Source: Alistipes sp.
GTDB lineage: Bacteria; Bacteroidota; Bacteroidia; Bacteroidales; Rikenellaceae
Assembly: GCA_017381935.1 (NCBI GenBank)
Contig: JAFOBG010000063.1
Location: 40,710-104,709, forward strand
Length of the DNA: 64,000 bases
Reading direction: 5' to 3'
Shown here: piece after piece, positions 26,646 to 36,930 of the stretch
Layout of the letters: every line of letters begins with the position of its first letter
Position numbering within the stretch: the stretch's first letter is position 1
Position numbers and translations under genes: made by a program
Notes under the pieces: generated by a model
The model's input: the letters and a program-made list of their open reading frames with translations, nothing else
Database searches by the model: none
Told to the model about the DNA's origin: nothing

Positions 26646-27919
26646 TACTTGTTACGCTTTTTAAGGTCAAAACTATAAGAGAATGATACTCCGACATTGT
26701 CAAGTAAAATCGCAGTCTTCTGGAAAGTACCTTGAGCCTTTGGACCATCCTTCTCGTTAACAAACTTCTCGTAGTGAACATCATATACACCGGCTCCGAG
26801 AGTGAACTCAACCTTCCAGCGTGGATGTTTCTTGCTCAGAGGCATACGGAAACCGACATTCAAACCACCACCAAGGGCAGGAGTTGTACCTCCGGTATCC
26901 TGAATACGCCACTCACCCTCTAATGCATAGTTGAAATAAGCCATACCTCCATGTGCACCGATAAACCATCCGTCGCGCTCCTTAAACCAATAGCGGAACT
27001 CCGGATATACACCGAACATGCGAAGTTTACGATTCTCAGCAAAGTAATCTACACCCGAATAATATATAGGTAGATTGAATGAGAAATGCTTTGCAAGTTC
27101 AACCTCAAGAGCAAGGTTTGATACAGCCAATCCCCAACCAATAGCGTTGGTTTTGATAAGTGCCTGTGGAGTCCATGATGGAGCAGGTGCTACAGTTGGC
27201 TTTACAGGTTCTGGCTCCGGCGTTGGTGCTGGTTCTGGTTCTGGCTCCGGCGTTGGTGCTAATGGAGCAGGTGTAGGTTCAACTACAGGCTCAGGCTCTG
27301 GTGTAGGCTCGTGAAGAACCACCATCATCTTAAAACGACGCAACTCTGGGTAGAAGTGTTGGAGCATGTAACGCCATGGCTCACCATTGTGCAATCTAAT
27401 CAATGCAATCTTACAAGGGTTCTGCATAACACCATTTACCATCTTCTCACGAGGATAGGTGCGCAGAATCTCAAGAACTTCATCCCTGTAAGGCATATCT
27501 GAGGCCTCAACCATTTTGGTAAGGTCGATATAGTCCTCTGAGCGTAGCATAACTTCAACAGCATCTCTGTCAAAGATGATATGCTTGTGCAAATAGTCAG
27601 AGATTGTCGCTGCACGCTTCTGAGCAAGTCGCTCATTGTTTGCTCGCAAACCTTCTGGAGAAGCTCCTGCTATATACGAAACCTTTGCAATGTTGTGCAA
27701 TGAGTCGCACTGGAGCTCGTTGATACGCTTGATAAACGCATCCATACGCTCCTTATTGCCATGAAAATCAGGCTCGTATATTGAGTAGCCTTGTCTAAAG
27801 TAAATAACCAATGAATCAACACGTTCCTGTGCTGAAACATTGAAATACGAAAATATGCAAACAGTCAGGATTGCTAATTTTCGTAGGGTCTTAACGGACC
27901 AAAGCTGATTTATATTCAT
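26645..27919 (-). CDS. DUF3575 outer-membrane protein with OmpA-like N-terminal domain
   Basis: 424 aa from ATG 27919, giving a signal peptide (LAILTVCIFSYFNVSAQ); an ATG four codons earlier is less likely because it sits five bases from the predicted mRNA start. Residues ~25-180 carry an OmpA-like segment (VSYIAGASPEGLRANNERLAQKRA). A Pro/Glu linker of TPEPEP repeats spans ~205-250. The C-terminal DUF3575 domain has KTNAIGWGLAVSNLALEVEL and ends in barrel strands. This gene commonly opens Mfa-type fimbrial operons and likely anchors the assembly to peptidoglycan and the outer membrane (inference). Confidence 0.82.
   Translation of the reverse strand: MNINQLWSVKTLRKLAILTVCIFSYFNVSAQERVDSLVIYFRQGYSIYEPDFHGNKERMDAFIKRINELQCDSLHNIAKVSYIAGASPEGLRANNERLAQKRAATISDYLHKHIIFDRDAVEVMLRSEDYIDLTKMVEASDMPYRDEVLEILRTYPREKMVNGVMQNPCKIALIRLHNGEPWRYMLQHFYPELRRFKMMVVLHEPTPEPEPVVEPTPAPLAPTPEPEPEPAPTPEPEPVKPTVAPAPSWTPQALIKTNAIGWGLAVSNLALEVELAKHFSFNLPIYYSGVDYFAENRKLRMFGVYPEFRYWFKERDGWFIGAHGGMAYFNYALEGEWRIQDTGGTTPALGGGLNVGFRMPLSKKHPRWKVEFTLGAGVYDVHYEKFVNEKDGPKAQGTFQKTAILLDNVGVSFSYSFDLKKRNK
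27206..27262. repeat. 24-bp tandem repeat encoding the Pro/Glu linker
   Basis: The unit GGTTCTGGCTCCGGCGTTGG plus TGCT occurs twice with a 4-base offset and a shortened TCTGGT variant between. It encodes the TPEPEP stretch of the DUF3575 protein. Confidence 0.6.
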
Positions 27920-27939
27920 TTTGTATATCATTTCCGTTG

Positions 27940-27947
27940 CAAAGCTA
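27940..27947 (-). promoter_or_regulatory. -7 box of the fimbrial operon
   Basis: TAGCTTTG on the minus strand matches TAnnTTTG. It is 20 bases before the ATG at 27919 and is the only promoter candidate upstream of the five-gene operon. Confidence 0.55.
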
Positions 27948-28425
27948 TAAAAAATAATTTACATAAACAATAGTTTAAGCTACTTTTTTAGGGTGTAGAA
28001 GCGTATTTTTTACCTTTTGTGTTAGGCCGTTTATGATTATTGGTTTGACACTCAAAAAATAGGATATCACTATCTGTTTTCATGCAATTTTAACCTAAAA
28101 CAATAAATTGGCACTTATGACTCTTGGCAAATCGAGTTTTTAGGAACTGCAAAAAATGCACCAAATGCATAATTGCAAAGAGTGTCTTATTGGAATTATA
28201 ATCTGCAGTGCTTATTGTAAATATGTTTGTTGATATCTATTTTATTTATATTGATATAGGATGTGTATTTATTTGTATTTGGTTGAGTATCAGTGTATTC
28301 GTATTTTTATTGCTCTTAAGTAGTTGTTGTTAATTACTGGGAAAATATATTGTGGTATAAGTTTTATGGGATAATTTATTTATAAACTGTATAGAGTCGT
28401 ATTATGTAATAAAATGAATAAAATA
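27948..28425. other. AT-rich intergenic region without recognised genes
   Basis: About 480 bases between the fimbrial operon start and the aminotransferase terminator. No ORF of meaningful length, no tRNA and no strong hairpin was seen. Regulatory sequences for the fimbrial promoter may lie here; I could not identify an invertible-promoter inverted repeat. Confidence 0.5.
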
Positions 28426-28461
28426 CAGCTTAAAGAGGAGGTTTAGTCCCGCTTTAAGCTG
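28426..28461 (-). terminator. Terminator of the aminotransferase gene
   Basis: Stem CAGCTTAAAG / CTTTAAGCTG with a 16-base loop; on the minus strand it is followed by TATTTTATT. It is about 40 bases past the stop at 28502. Confidence 0.7.
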
Positions 28462-28501
28462 CGTTATATTGGATATAAATAGCGACTTTTTGGATAGTCG
28501 A

Positions 28502-29698
28502 TTATTGTTTGCCAGGGTAGGCTTCAAGTGCTTTTTGAAGGATATTAAGAGCCTTTTTTAGCTCAGATTTCTCCAAAACGTATGCAATACGTACCTCATT
28601 ATGTCCCAATCCATCTTCAGAATAGAAACCAGATGCTGGTGCTAACATAATGGTAGCACCCTCATATTCAAACTCTTTTAGGCACCATTCACAGAAACGA
28701 TCGCTATCATCTATTGGTAATCGTACAACTGTATAAAAAGCACCCATAGGGATAGGGGAATAGACACCCTCTATTTTATTTAGACCGTCAATAAGACAGT
28801 TTCTACGCTCTATATACTCTTCGTATGTGTGTATAGCGTAAGAGCGAGGACTGTCAAGAGAGGCCTCAGCTACAATCTGTCCGAGAAGTGGTGGACTGAG
28901 ACGAGCTTGACAGAACTTCATCACGGCGCTTCTCAGGCTCTTGTTCTTGGTTATAAGAGCTCCAATTCGGATGCCACACTCTGAGTATCGTTTTGATACA
29001 GAATCAATCAGAACGACATTCTGCTCTATGCCTTCGAGATGGCAAGCAGATATATACGGCGAGCCGGTATAGATAAACTCTCGATAAACCTCATCAGAAA
29101 AGAGAAATAGGTCATATTTCTTGACCAAATCACGTATAAGGTTCATCTCTTTACGAGTATATAGATATCCTGTAGGGTTGTTTGGATTACAAATCAGAAT
29201 ACCCTTAGTACGTTCATTTATCAGCTCCTCAAACTTTTCTATCGGAGGTAGTGCAAAGCCTTCGTCTATGGTAGATGTGATAGGACGGATAATTGCACCG
29301 GCGGATACTGCAAATGCCATATAGTTTGCGTATGCAGGTTCTGGTACGATAATCTCATCACCAGGATTGAGGCAAGACATAAATGCAAATAATACAGCCT
29401 CAGAGCCTCCTGAAGTTATGATTATATCTTCAGGCGAGAGCTTAATTTGGTATTGGTCGTAGTAGCCTACTAATTTTTCTCTAAAAGAGAGGAAACCATC
29501 ACTTGGACTATACTCCAAAATTTTTCTATCAATATGTTTGAGAGCCTCTAAACCTTCAATAGGTGTCTCAATATCAGGCTGACCGATATTGAGGTGGAAA
29601 ACCTTTGTCCCACGGCGTTTTGCAGCCTCTGCAAGAGGTGCAAGACGACGTATTGGAGATGCCGGCATCAGATTGGCTCTTTCCGAAATTTTAGGCAT
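28502..29698 (-). CDS. PLP-dependent class I/II aminotransferase (aspartate aminotransferase-like)
   Basis: 398 aa, fold-type I. VFHLNIGQPDIETP is the N-terminal substrate-gate region; GGSEAVLFAFMSCL binds the phosphate; CNPNNPTGYLYTRKEM holds the conserved Asn; SDEVYREFIY has the Asp that pairs with the PLP nitrogen; and DSVSKRYSECGIRIG holds the Schiff-base Lys and phosphate-binding Arg. The C-terminal Arg for substrate carboxylate is in NEVRIAYVLE. Likely aspartate or broad-specificity aminotransferase; exact substrate not readable. It lies 41 bases after the CapD-like gene and probably shares its mRNA. Confidence 0.92.
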   Translation of the reverse strand: MPKISERANLMPASPIRRLAPLAEAAKRRGTKVFHLNIGQPDIETPIEGLEALKHIDRKILEYSPSDGFLSFREKLVGYYDQYQIKLSPEDIIITSGGSEAVLFAFMSCLNPGDEIIVPEPAYANYMAFAVSAGAIIRPITSTIDEGFALPPIEKFEELINERTKGILICNPNNPTGYLYTRKEMNLIRDLVKKYDLFLFSDEVYREFIYTGSPYISACHLEGIEQNVVLIDSVSKRYSECGIRIGALITKNKSLRSAVMKFCQARLSPPLLGQIVAEASLDSPRSYAIHTYEEYIERRNCLIDGLNKIEGVYSPIPMGAFYTVVRLPIDDSDRFCEWCLKEFEYEGATIMLAPASGFYSEDGLGHNEVRIAYVLEKSELKKALNILQKALEAYPGKQ

Positions 29699-29739
29699 AA
29701 TTAGAGATTTAATAGTTAATATATCTTATGTAGATTGTG

Positions 29740-31671
29740 CTATTTGTCAAGCTCTTCAAATCGTGAATTTTGACTCTTGAACTCAGGGACAATATCTTTC
29801 ATAAGTTTTACCATATTCATAATATCCACATTATAAGCCAATTCACGTAATGAGTTGATCCTATCTACCACCTCTTTGTAGTCATATTGACGAACCTTTG
29901 CGATACGAATCTTTTTGTGATTTGTCTCTATAGTATTCTCTTTATTTGATAACACCTCTTCGTATAGTTTCTCGCCAGGACGAAGACCTGTAAATTTGAT
30001 TTCAATATCTCTGCCAACCTGGAAACCAGCCAATTCTATCATCTTTTCAGCGAGTTTTACAATCTTGACGCTTTCGCCCATGTCAAAAACGAAAATTTGA
30101 TTGCCGCTACTCATTGTAGCAGCCTCCATAACAAGACGACAAGCCTCAGGAATGGTCATAAAGAAACGTGTGATATCAGGGTGTGTTACCGTTACAGGAC
30201 CTCCTGCCATAATCTGCTCCCTAAATCGTGGAATAACAGAGCCGTTACTTCCTAAAACATTTCCAAAACGAGTAGTTACAAACTTTGTATTACCCTTAAT
30301 CTCACCATTTGTTATAGCACTACCTAATGATTGTACATAAATCTCAGCCAGACGCTTTGTGCAACCCATGATATTGGTTGGGTTTACAGCCTTGTCTGTT
30401 GAAATCATAACCATCATATCTGCATTATGCTTGATGCACATATCCGCAACATTACGAGAACCATATACATTGACAAGTGTAGCCTCGCAAGGATTCTCCT
30501 CCATCAGAGGCACATGCTTATATGCGGCAGCGTGGAAGACGATTTGAGGTTTGTGGCTATTAAATACATACTCTAAACGATTTGGCTGACGAACATCTCC
30601 AATTATCGGAATAATATCTAAATCTTTATATCTATCCTCTAATTCAAGGCGTATATAGTGCATAGGAGTCTCTGCATTATCAAACATTACAAGTTTTTTG
30701 ATGTTAAAACTTGCTAATTGGCGACATAGCTCCGAACCTATACTTCCTGCAGCGCCGGTAACGAGGATTGTCTTATCTGCAAAGTTTTTGATAATCTCAT
30801 TCATTGAGATTTTAATCTCATCTCGACCAAGCAAGTCCTCGATTTTTACCTCTCTAATCGCACTTTGAGGAATATTACCATCAACTGCCTCATCAATAGG
30901 AGGTGCAACGAGAATTTTAATGTTATGAGATGTGCAGAATGGTATCAGACGTTCACTCTCCTCTTTTAGTGTCTCATAGTTTGGAAAGAGAATATCCGAT
31001 ACATTGTATCTGGTAAAAAGTGCCTCTATCTGATTGTCATCACGTTTGTTGAAACTCATTAATGGCAATCCTGATAGCTTTGCATTTGAACTAAAATGGG
31101 TATGGTGTTGCAGAAAACCTACGACTTTGTAATGAGTTGATTTATCGAGTCTTAGACGTAAACTCGTAGATTTATCCGAAGAGCCATATATAAATATATT
31201 TTTACGTCTGTCATTGGAGATAAATGACTCTTTGATTGAGTCATATACAACAACCATCGCAATTCTGACCAATATGAGAATACTGAATGTAAGTAGAGAA
31301 TCAAAGAGAAGTGCAAGCCAAAGTATGTTTTTATTAAACTTAAGCAGCAGTATAGCCGAGATGCACATAAAAACCTCTTTGATTATAGTGGCTACGGCAA
31401 GTTTCCAAATATCGCTTATTGTACTATATCTGATAATTATGCGGTGCGTGTGCATGGAATATACTGCAATGCTTGTTGCAATAATATTAATACATACGAC
31501 TTTGACTACAATATGCAAAGGAATACTACTATCAGGTAGCGCTAAGTCTATACAAGTTAGCGTCAATATAGATGCTATTACAGACATCAATATATCGATA
31601 ATAGCAATGACTCCAGAGTGGACATATCTGTCAAATGCGTATTTCTTAATGAGTGCGTATAAATTAAACAT
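29740..31671 (-). CDS. Membrane nucleotide-sugar 4,6-dehydratase (CapD/WbpM/FlaA1 family)
   Basis: 643 aa. Four to five N-terminal membrane helices (residues ~15-140) precede a cofactor-like domain (FIYGSSDKSTSLRLRLDK) and an extended SDR domain from ~295. NAD-binding is TGAAGSIGSELCRQL; the catalytic STDKAVNPTNIMGCTKR has Met at the usual Tyr position, as in WbpM/PglF-type enzymes. It probably converts UDP-GlcNAc to a 4-keto-6-deoxy sugar for capsule, LPS or glycan. Full-length long-type family member with its own promoter. The adjacent aminotransferase could act on keto sugars, but its motifs look like an amino-acid aminotransferase. Confidence 0.92.
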   Translation of the reverse strand: MFNLYALIKKYAFDRYVHSGVIAIIDILMSVIASILTLTCIDLALPDSSIPLHIVVKVVCINIIATSIAVYSMHTHRIIIRYSTISDIWKLAVATIIKEVFMCISAILLLKFNKNILWLALLFDSLLTFSILILVRIAMVVVYDSIKESFISNDRRKNIFIYGSSDKSTSLRLRLDKSTHYKVVGFLQHHTHFSSNAKLSGLPLMSFNKRDDNQIEALFTRYNVSDILFPNYETLKEESERLIPFCTSHNIKILVAPPIDEAVDGNIPQSAIREVKIEDLLGRDEIKISMNEIIKNFADKTILVTGAAGSIGSELCRQLASFNIKKLVMFDNAETPMHYIRLELEDRYKDLDIIPIIGDVRQPNRLEYVFNSHKPQIVFHAAAYKHVPLMEENPCEATLVNVYGSRNVADMCIKHNADMMVMISTDKAVNPTNIMGCTKRLAEIYVQSLGSAITNGEIKGNTKFVTTRFGNVLGSNGSVIPRFREQIMAGGPVTVTHPDITRFFMTIPEACRLVMEAATMSSGNQIFVFDMGESVKIVKLAEKMIELAGFQVGRDIEIKFTGLRPGEKLYEEVLSNKENTIETNHKKIRIAKVRQYDYKEVVDRINSLRELAYNVDIMNMVKLMKDIVPEFKSQNSRFEELDK

Positions 31672-31708
31672 ACTCTCCCAATATTACTTAAAAAAAAGTT
31701 TATCGTAA

Positions 31709-31716
31709 CAAAGTTA
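31709..31716 (-). promoter_or_regulatory. -7 box upstream of the CapD-like gene
   Basis: TAACTTTG on the minus strand matches TAnnTTTG, 38 bases before the start codon at 31671. Confidence 0.5.
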
Positions 31717-31749
31717 TAATTTTTTTATGAGAAAATTAACTAAAACAAT

Positions 31750-31779
31750 AAAAAAATAGCAGCCCGATGGACTGCTATT
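31750..31779 (-). terminator. Terminator of the secA-dCMP deaminase operon
   Basis: On the minus strand AATAGCAG / CTGCTATT with a 9-base loop is followed by six or more T, 20 bases past the deaminase stop. Confidence 0.85.
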
Positions 31780-31798
31780 GGATGTAATGATACGCAGA

Positions 31799-32230
31799 TT
31801 AGTCAATTTCTACAAAAACGCACTCTATACCGACTCGTTTAAGTAGTTCTAGACCCTCCTCGCAGCGATATTTCTCACAATATACGACACGCTTTATTCC
31901 GGCCTGAATAATTAGCTTAGAGCACTCTATGCAAGGAGAGGCGGTGATGTAGAGGGTTGCTCCGTCGCAATTATTCGCACTCTTTGCAACCTTTGTAATA
32001 GCATTTGCCTCTGCATGCAGAACATAAGGCTTTGTCTGTCCCATATCATCTTCACAGATATTTTCAAAGCCGGATGGTGTGCCGTTGTAGCCATCAGATA
32101 TAATCATTTTATCCTTAACAATCAATGCTCCAACCTGACGACGCACGCAGTATGAGTTTTCTGCCCATATACGTGCCATCTTAAGGTAGCGAACATCAAG
32201 TTGTCGCTGTTTCTCCTCTGCGTAACCCAT
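31799..32230 (-). CDS. dCMP/deoxycytidylate deaminase family protein
   Basis: 143 aa. Zinc-dependent deaminase: HAEANAI carries the zinc His and catalytic Glu, and PCIECSKLII the two zinc Cys. MARIWAENSYCVRRQVGALIV and GYNGTPSGFENICED match the ComEB/dCMP deaminase group that supplies dUMP for dTMP synthesis. It lies 15 bases after secA and is probably cotranscribed. Confidence 0.93.
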   Translation of the reverse strand: MGYAEEKQRQLDVRYLKMARIWAENSYCVRRQVGALIVKDKMIISDGYNGTPSGFENICEDDMGQTKPYVLHAEANAITKVAKSANNCDGATLYITASPCIECSKLIIQAGIKRVVYCEKYRCEEGLELLKRVGIECVFVEID

Positions 32231-32245
32231 AATTTATAGTGCTAC

Positions 32246-35200
32246 CTATTTACCATGACAGTGCTTATACTTCTTACCGCTACCACAAGGGCAAGGGTCA
32301 TTTCTGCCGACCTTCTTCTCTACATGTATCGGAGCAGGCTTGCTCTTCTCTGCTTGGCCTGCTGCAGATGCAGCTGCCATGCGAGATGCTTGGAGTTTAT
32401 TTACATCAACTTTTGCCTTGCTGTGGCGAGCTTGCTGAATAGCCTCAGGGTTCTGCTGCTGAACAGGAACATAAGCCTTGTTAAGAACAGCAAGTACGTC
32501 GCGGTTAATCTTCTCTAACATCTTAGAGAAGAGACCAAATGACTCAAATTTGTAGATGAGCAGTGGATCCTTCTGCTCATAAGATGCATTCTGAACACTC
32601 TGGCGCAAATCATCCATCTCTCTGAGGTGCTCTCTCCAAGCATCGTCAATCATTGTAAACATGACAATCTTAGAGAATACGCGGAAAATTTCAGCTCCGT
32701 CAGTATCTTTACACTTCTGGAGATTTACAGGGACATTGTAACCTAAATGGCCATTTGTCAATGGGAAGTACATGTTGCCCTCAAGATTATCTTTACGCTC
32801 CTCGTATATGCGTTGCATTACAGGGCGAACAGTGTCTGCTACAGCTTTAGCTCTACGAGCATAAAGAGCCTGTAAGTCGGCAACTATAAGCTCAATTAAC
32901 TCTGCACGCTTAGCCTTTTCGTATTTAGCCTCGTCGAAAGATGGCTGCATACCAACCTCACGTATAAGCTCAAAGCTGAAGTTTTCAAAATCGTCGCCCT
33001 CATGGTTGTTCATAAATGCCTCGGCGTAGTCGTACATCAGATTGTTAAGGTCAATCTCGATTCTCTCTCCGTGCAGAGCATGACGACGACGTGTGTAGAT
33101 AACCTCACGCTGAGAGTTCATCACATCATCGTACTCAAGCAGACGCTTACGGATGCCGAAGTTATTTTCCTCAACCTTCTTTTGTGCACGCTCAACAGCC
33201 TTTGACATCATACCTGACTCTATGGCCTCTCCATCTTGGATACCCATCTTGTCCATCATTGCTGCAATACGGTCAGAACCGAACAGACGCATCAAATCAT
33301 CCTCGAAAGAGACAAAGAAACGGCTTGAACCAGGATCACCCTGACGACCGCTTCGACCACGTAGCTGACGGTCAACACGACGAGATTCATGACGCTCAGT
33401 ACCAATGATTGCAAGACCGCCTGCAGCTTTAACTTCCTCAGTTAGCTTGATATCTGTACCACGACCAGCCATGTTGGTTGCAATAGTAATCTGACCAGGA
33501 CGACCAGCTTCGGCTACAATCTGAGCCTCAAGTTGGTGCTGCTTAGCATTGAGGACATTGTGTTTAAGGCCACGAATCTTGAGCATACGGCTTAAGAGCT
33601 CAGAGATTTCAACAGATGTTGTACCTACAAGTACGGGGCGACCTGCAGCGACAAGCTGTTCAATCTCGGCAATTACAGCGTTATATTTTTCACGTTTAGT
33701 CTTATAGATGACATCATCTTGGTCATTGCGAGCAATAGGCTTGTTGGTAGGAATAACTACAACATCCAATTTGTAGATGTTCCAGAACTCTGAAGCCTCA
33801 GTCTCAGCAGTACCGGTCATACCACCCAATTTGTGGTACATACGGAAGTAGTTCTGAAGAGTAATTGTCGCAAAGGTCTGTGTCGCAGCCTCAACCTTTA
33901 CACGCTCCTTTGCCTCGATAGCTTGGTGCAGACCATCAGAGTAACGACGGCCGTCGAGAATACGACCAGTCTGCTCATCAACAATCTTTACTTTGTTATC
34001 CATTACAACATACTCTACATCTTTCTCAAACATAGAGTATGCCTTAAGAAGCTGGTGTACGGTATGTACTCGCTCTGACTTAGTCGAGTACTCTGTAATA
34101 AGTTCATCCTTCTTTTGAGCCTTTTCCTCAAGTGAGAACTCCTGAGTCTCTAACTCTGCAATCTCAGCTCCAATATCAGGAAGAACGAAGAAACCATCCT
34201 CCTTAAAGTAGCGAGAGAGAATCTCATGACCTTTATCTGTCAGCTCTACAGAGTTCATCTTCTCATCAATTACAAAGAATAGCTCATCTGTAATCTCAGG
34301 CATACGGCGGTTATTGTCCGCCATGTAGATATTCTCTGTTTTCTGCATCTGAACCTTTATACCCTGTTCAGAGAGGAACTTAATAAGTGCCTTATATTTA
34401 GGCAGACCCTTATATGCACGGTACATCAAGATACCTGCCTCATCCATCTTGCCCTCAGCGGCCAATTTGCGAGACTCTGTAACAAGTGAAGTTACAAAAT
34501 CCTTTTGGAGATTGTACAAGTATTGGATAGCAGGACAATATTGCTCAAACATCTGATCTTCGCCCTTTGGTACAGGACCAGAGATGATAAGCGGAGTACG
34601 TGCATCATCAATAAGCACAGAGTCAACCTCATCGACAATAGCGAAGTGGTGCTTTCTTTGTACAAGGTCTGATGGAGATGATGCCATATTGTCGCGCAGG
34701 TAGTCAAAACCATACTCGTTGTTTGTACCGAAAGTAATATCTGCCAAGTATGCCTTACGACGAGCCTCTGAGTTTGGCTGATGTAAATCAATACAATCTA
34801 CAGATAGACCATGGAACTGATACATAGGACCCATCCACTCGGCATCACGACGAGCAAGATAGTCGTTGACAGTTACCATGTGTACACCCTTACCGGCAAG
34901 AGCGTTCAGGAATACAGGGAGTGTCGCTACAAGGGTTTTACCCTCACCTGTTGCCATCTCGGCGATTTTACCTTTATGTAGAACTACACCACCGAATAGC
35001 TGAACATCATAATGTACCATGTCCCACTTGATGTCGTTACCACCCGCTGTCCAATGGGTAGAGTAGATAGCTTTATCACCCTCAATAGTGATAAAATCTT
35101 TATTAGCAGCAAGATTACGGTCAAAATCATTTGCAGATACCTCTACAACCTCATTCTCGGCAAAACGGCGAGCTGTATCTTTCATAATGGCAAAAGCCTC

Positions 35201-35533
35201 CGGCAGAATCTCGTCAAGGACCTTTTCGATCTTTTCGTCAATACGCTTTACAGTCTGCTCAATATCCTTTGAGATTTTCTCCTTCTCAGAAACATTGATT
35301 TCTGGATTCTCAAGATGAGCTTTTTGCTCCACAATGTGAGCCTCATCAGAGGCTATGAAATCTGCAATCTTTTTACGGAGAGCTGCACTATGCGCACGCA
35401 ACTCATCGTTAGATAACTCCTTTATTTTAGGGTATATCTCATTGATTTTGTGCAAATAAGGCTCAACCTCCTTGCGATCTTTGTCGGCTTTGCTGCCAAA
35501 GAAAAGTTTAATTACGCTTGATAAAATATCCAT
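32246..35533 (-). CDS. secA: Preprotein translocase ATPase SecA
   Basis: 1095 aa, at the long end of the family, with a Bacteroidetes-type insertion of ~100 residues in the helicase part (around [12 protein letters not shown] to [11 protein letters not shown]). It drives protein export through SecYEG. NBD1 Walker A is [14 protein letters not shown]; Walker B is [23 protein letters not shown]2 has [12 protein letters not shown] and [14 protein letters not shown]. The C-terminal zinc/SecB-binding SEC-C motif is [20 protein letters not shown]. It has its own promoter and probably shares its mRNA with the deaminase gene. Confidence 0.97.
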   Translation of the reverse strand: MDILSSVIKLFFGSKADKDRKEVEPYLHKINEIYPKIKELSNDELRAHSAALRKKIADFIASDEAHIVEQKAHLENPEINVSEKEKISKDIEQTVKRIDEKIEKVLDEILPEAFAIMKDTARRFAENEVVEVSANDFDRNLAANKDFITIEGDKAIYSTHWTAGGNDIKWDMVHYDVQLFGGVVLHKGKIAEMATGEGKTLVATLPVFLNALAGKGVHMVTVNDYLARRDAEWMGPMYQFHGLSVDCIDLHQPNSEARRKAYLADITFGTNNEYGFDYLRDNMASSPSDLVQRKHHFAIVDEVDSVLIDDARTPLIISGPVPKGEDQMFEQYCPAIQYLYNLQKDFVTSLVTESRKLAAEGKMDEAGILMYRAYKGLPKYKALIKFLSEQGIKVQMQKTENIYMADNNRRMPEITDELFFVIDEKMNSVELTDKGHEILSRYFKEDGFFVLPDIGAEIAELETQEFSLEEKAQKKDELITEYSTKSERVHTVHQLLKAYSMFEKDVEYVVMDNKVKIVDEQTGRILDGRRYSDGLHQAIEAKERVKVEAATQTFATITLQNYFRMYHKLGGMTGTAETEASEFWNIYKLDVVVIPTNKPIARNDQDDVIYKTKREKYNAVIAEIEQLVAAGRPVLVGTTSVEISELLSRMLKIRGLKHNVLNAKQHQLEAQIVAEAGRPGQITIATNMAGRGTDIKLTEEVKAAGGLAIIGTERHESRRVDRQLRGRSGRQGDPGSSRFFVSFEDDLMRLFGSDRIAAMMDKMGIQDGEAIESGMMSKAVERAQKKVEENNFGIRKRLLEYDDVMNSQREVIYTRRRHALHGERIEIDLNNLMYDYAEAFMNNHEGDDFENFSFELIREVGMQPSFDEAKYEKAKRAELIELIVADLQALYARRAKAVADTVRPVMQRIYEERKDNLEGNMYFPLTNGHLGYNVPVNLQKCKDTDGAEIFRVFSKIVMFTMIDDAWREHLREMDDLRQSVQNASYEQKDPLLIYKFESFGLFSKMLEKINRDVLAVLNKAYVPVQQQNPEAIQQARHSKAKVDVNKLQASRMAAASAAGQAEKSKPAPIHVEKKVGRNDPCPCGSGKKYKHCHGK

Positions 35534-35574
35534 GTTTCAAATAAATTATTTCTAAATCATTTATACAATGCGCG

Positions 35575-35582
35575 CAAAGATA
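35575..35582 (-). promoter_or_regulatory. -7 box of secA
   Basis: TATCTTTG on the minus strand, 41 bases before the secA ATG. Confidence 0.55.
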
Positions 35583-35664
35583 GCAAAAACCATTCAGAAT
35601 TCAAAATCAAAATCTGAAATTGGATGCTAAATAGAGTATAAAACAGGATATATTGTGAATTTTG

Positions 35665-36579
35665 TTATTTTGAGACCTCTTTTGAGGCCTTCTTGTGAGC
35701 ATATTTCATAACCAGACACTCATCGCATCTGTTTTTCTGACAATATTCAGTAACTATTTGTATAATTGATTGGCTGTCAAAGGCATGACGAGGATATAAA
35801 CCCATCTTTTGCCAAGCACGAATGTATTTATTGTTCTCTGCAGGTAGCATTCCGAATAGGTCAAGGGCTTGTTCTTTAAGATATTCTTTTCCGACATTAA
35901 AAGAGTAGGCATATTGTAGTTGAACCACTAAGTTAATGCCTAACAGATAACACTTTTCACGCCCTAAACGTTTTGGAATATCTCTTGATTCACATGCTGG
36001 AATAAAATGGTTTTTCCAATATTCTGATGCCTCAACAGAGAATAGTGCCTCAACATCATCGGGAGTCTTACATTCGATAATTTGGTTTACAAAGAACTCT
36101 TTTGTGTGTAATAATGTGGCAAGTTGAGCTAAGCGTAGAACAGGGTGGTTGTAAGGTCTGGTTCGGCCTAAATTCCACTCTGAAAAGCGCATGCCTTGTA
36201 GTTCGTATTTATTGGCAAGGTGGTTCCACTCTTCTTTAAGTCTGGCTACATACTCATCTTCGGGATATAGAAAAAGCAGACCGGAACCTCCGATGAGCAT
36301 CGCCTCAATGGCTATCAATGAGTTAGCCTCTCTCATTATATAGCGATATGGGATGGCACGAGCAAGTCTGTGATATACCTCTTTATTGGAGGTGGCATCC
36401 ATTGTCCTGAACAACATCTCATAGAAAGTCTGATTCCAATCATCGCATGCATGATGGAAAACATCTTTGATGAAGTTATATTTGCGTATCATTCGATCAT
36501 AACCCATCTCGATATAGATATCATGGAGGGTTGATCGGTCAATTTCGCTTAAGAATTTTCTACAAGATATTTTCTCCAT
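35665..36579 (-). CDS. DUF2851 family protein, N-terminally short
   Basis: 304 aa. The segments YEMLFRTMDATSNKEVYHRL, LARAIPYRYIMREANSL and IEAMLIGGSGLLFLYPEDEY match DUF2851. That family is usually about 420 residues in Bacteroidetes, with an extra N-terminal part before these motifs; here they start near residue 50, so roughly 100 residues are absent. A Cys pair near the end (KKNRCDECLVMKYAHKK) is kept. The frame is open and codon use looks normal, so it may be a natural short form. Function unknown. Last gene of the operon with the PafA-like, sufE and MIP18-type genes. Confidence 0.7.
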   Translation of the reverse strand: MEKISCRKFLSEIDRSTLHDIYIEMGYDRMIRKYNFIKDVFHHACDDWNQTFYEMLFRTMDATSNKEVYHRLARAIPYRYIMREANSLIAIEAMLIGGSGLLFLYPEDEYVARLKEEWNHLANKYELQGMRFSEWNLGRTRPYNHPVLRLAQLATLLHTKEFFVNQIIECKTPDDVEALFSVEASEYWKNHFIPACESRDIPKRLGREKCYLLGINLVVQLQYAYSFNVGKEYLKEQALDLFGMLPAENNKYIRAWQKMGLYPRHAFDSQSIIQIVTEYCQKNRCDECLVMKYAHKKASKEVSK

Positions 36580-36596
36580 AACGATGGATAGTGTTA

Positions 36597-36917
36597 CTAA
36601 AATAGATTTAGCTCAAGTAGAGCCTCTTCACTCATCATACTCTTATCCCAAGCCGGCTCAAAAACCAATATTACGTTTACTTTATTTACCCCCTTTACCT
36701 TTGCTACCTGTATATTAATATCCTCAACCAACATGTCGGCCATAGGACAGTTAGGAGCTGTTAATGTCATCTGTATTGTAACCTCTCCGGACGGGTTGTA
36801 ATCAATATCGTAAATAAGACCTAAATCGTATATATTTACCGGAATTTCAGGGTCATATATATTTTTGAGAGTCAGTACAATATCCTTCTCTATCTCTAAA
36901 ATCTCTTCAGGTGTCAT
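36597..36917 (-). CDS. MIP18/DUF59-type Fe-S assembly factor (SufT-like)
   Basis: 106 aa from ATG 36917 (MTPEEILEIEKDI), 13 bases after sufE; longer in-frame starts would overlap sufE. DPEIPVNIYDLGLIYDI is the DUF59 signature, MTLTAPNCPMADML holds the conserved Cys, and VNVILVFEPAWDKSMMSEEA the C-terminal WD(K/R)xxMS motif. Such proteins help deliver or mature Fe-S clusters. The sufE neighbour strongly supports that role. Confidence 0.9.
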   Translation of the reverse strand: MTPEEILEIEKDIVLTLKNIYDPEIPVNIYDLGLIYDIDYNPSGEVTIQMTLTAPNCPMADMLVEDINIQVAKVKGVNKVNVILVFEPAWDKSMMSEEALLELNLF

Positions 36918-36930
36918 AACTCGCAAATGT

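Noticed and set aside
27075-27314. Open frame on the plus strand rich in Gly/Ser, opposite the DUF3575 linker
   Set aside because: It is the antisense image of the TPEPEP repeat; no promoter or start context, and the sense strand has a clear domain protein.
27932-28501. Possible invertible promoter upstream of the fimbrial operon
   Set aside because: I looked for flanking inverted repeats and an adjacent recombinase and found neither.
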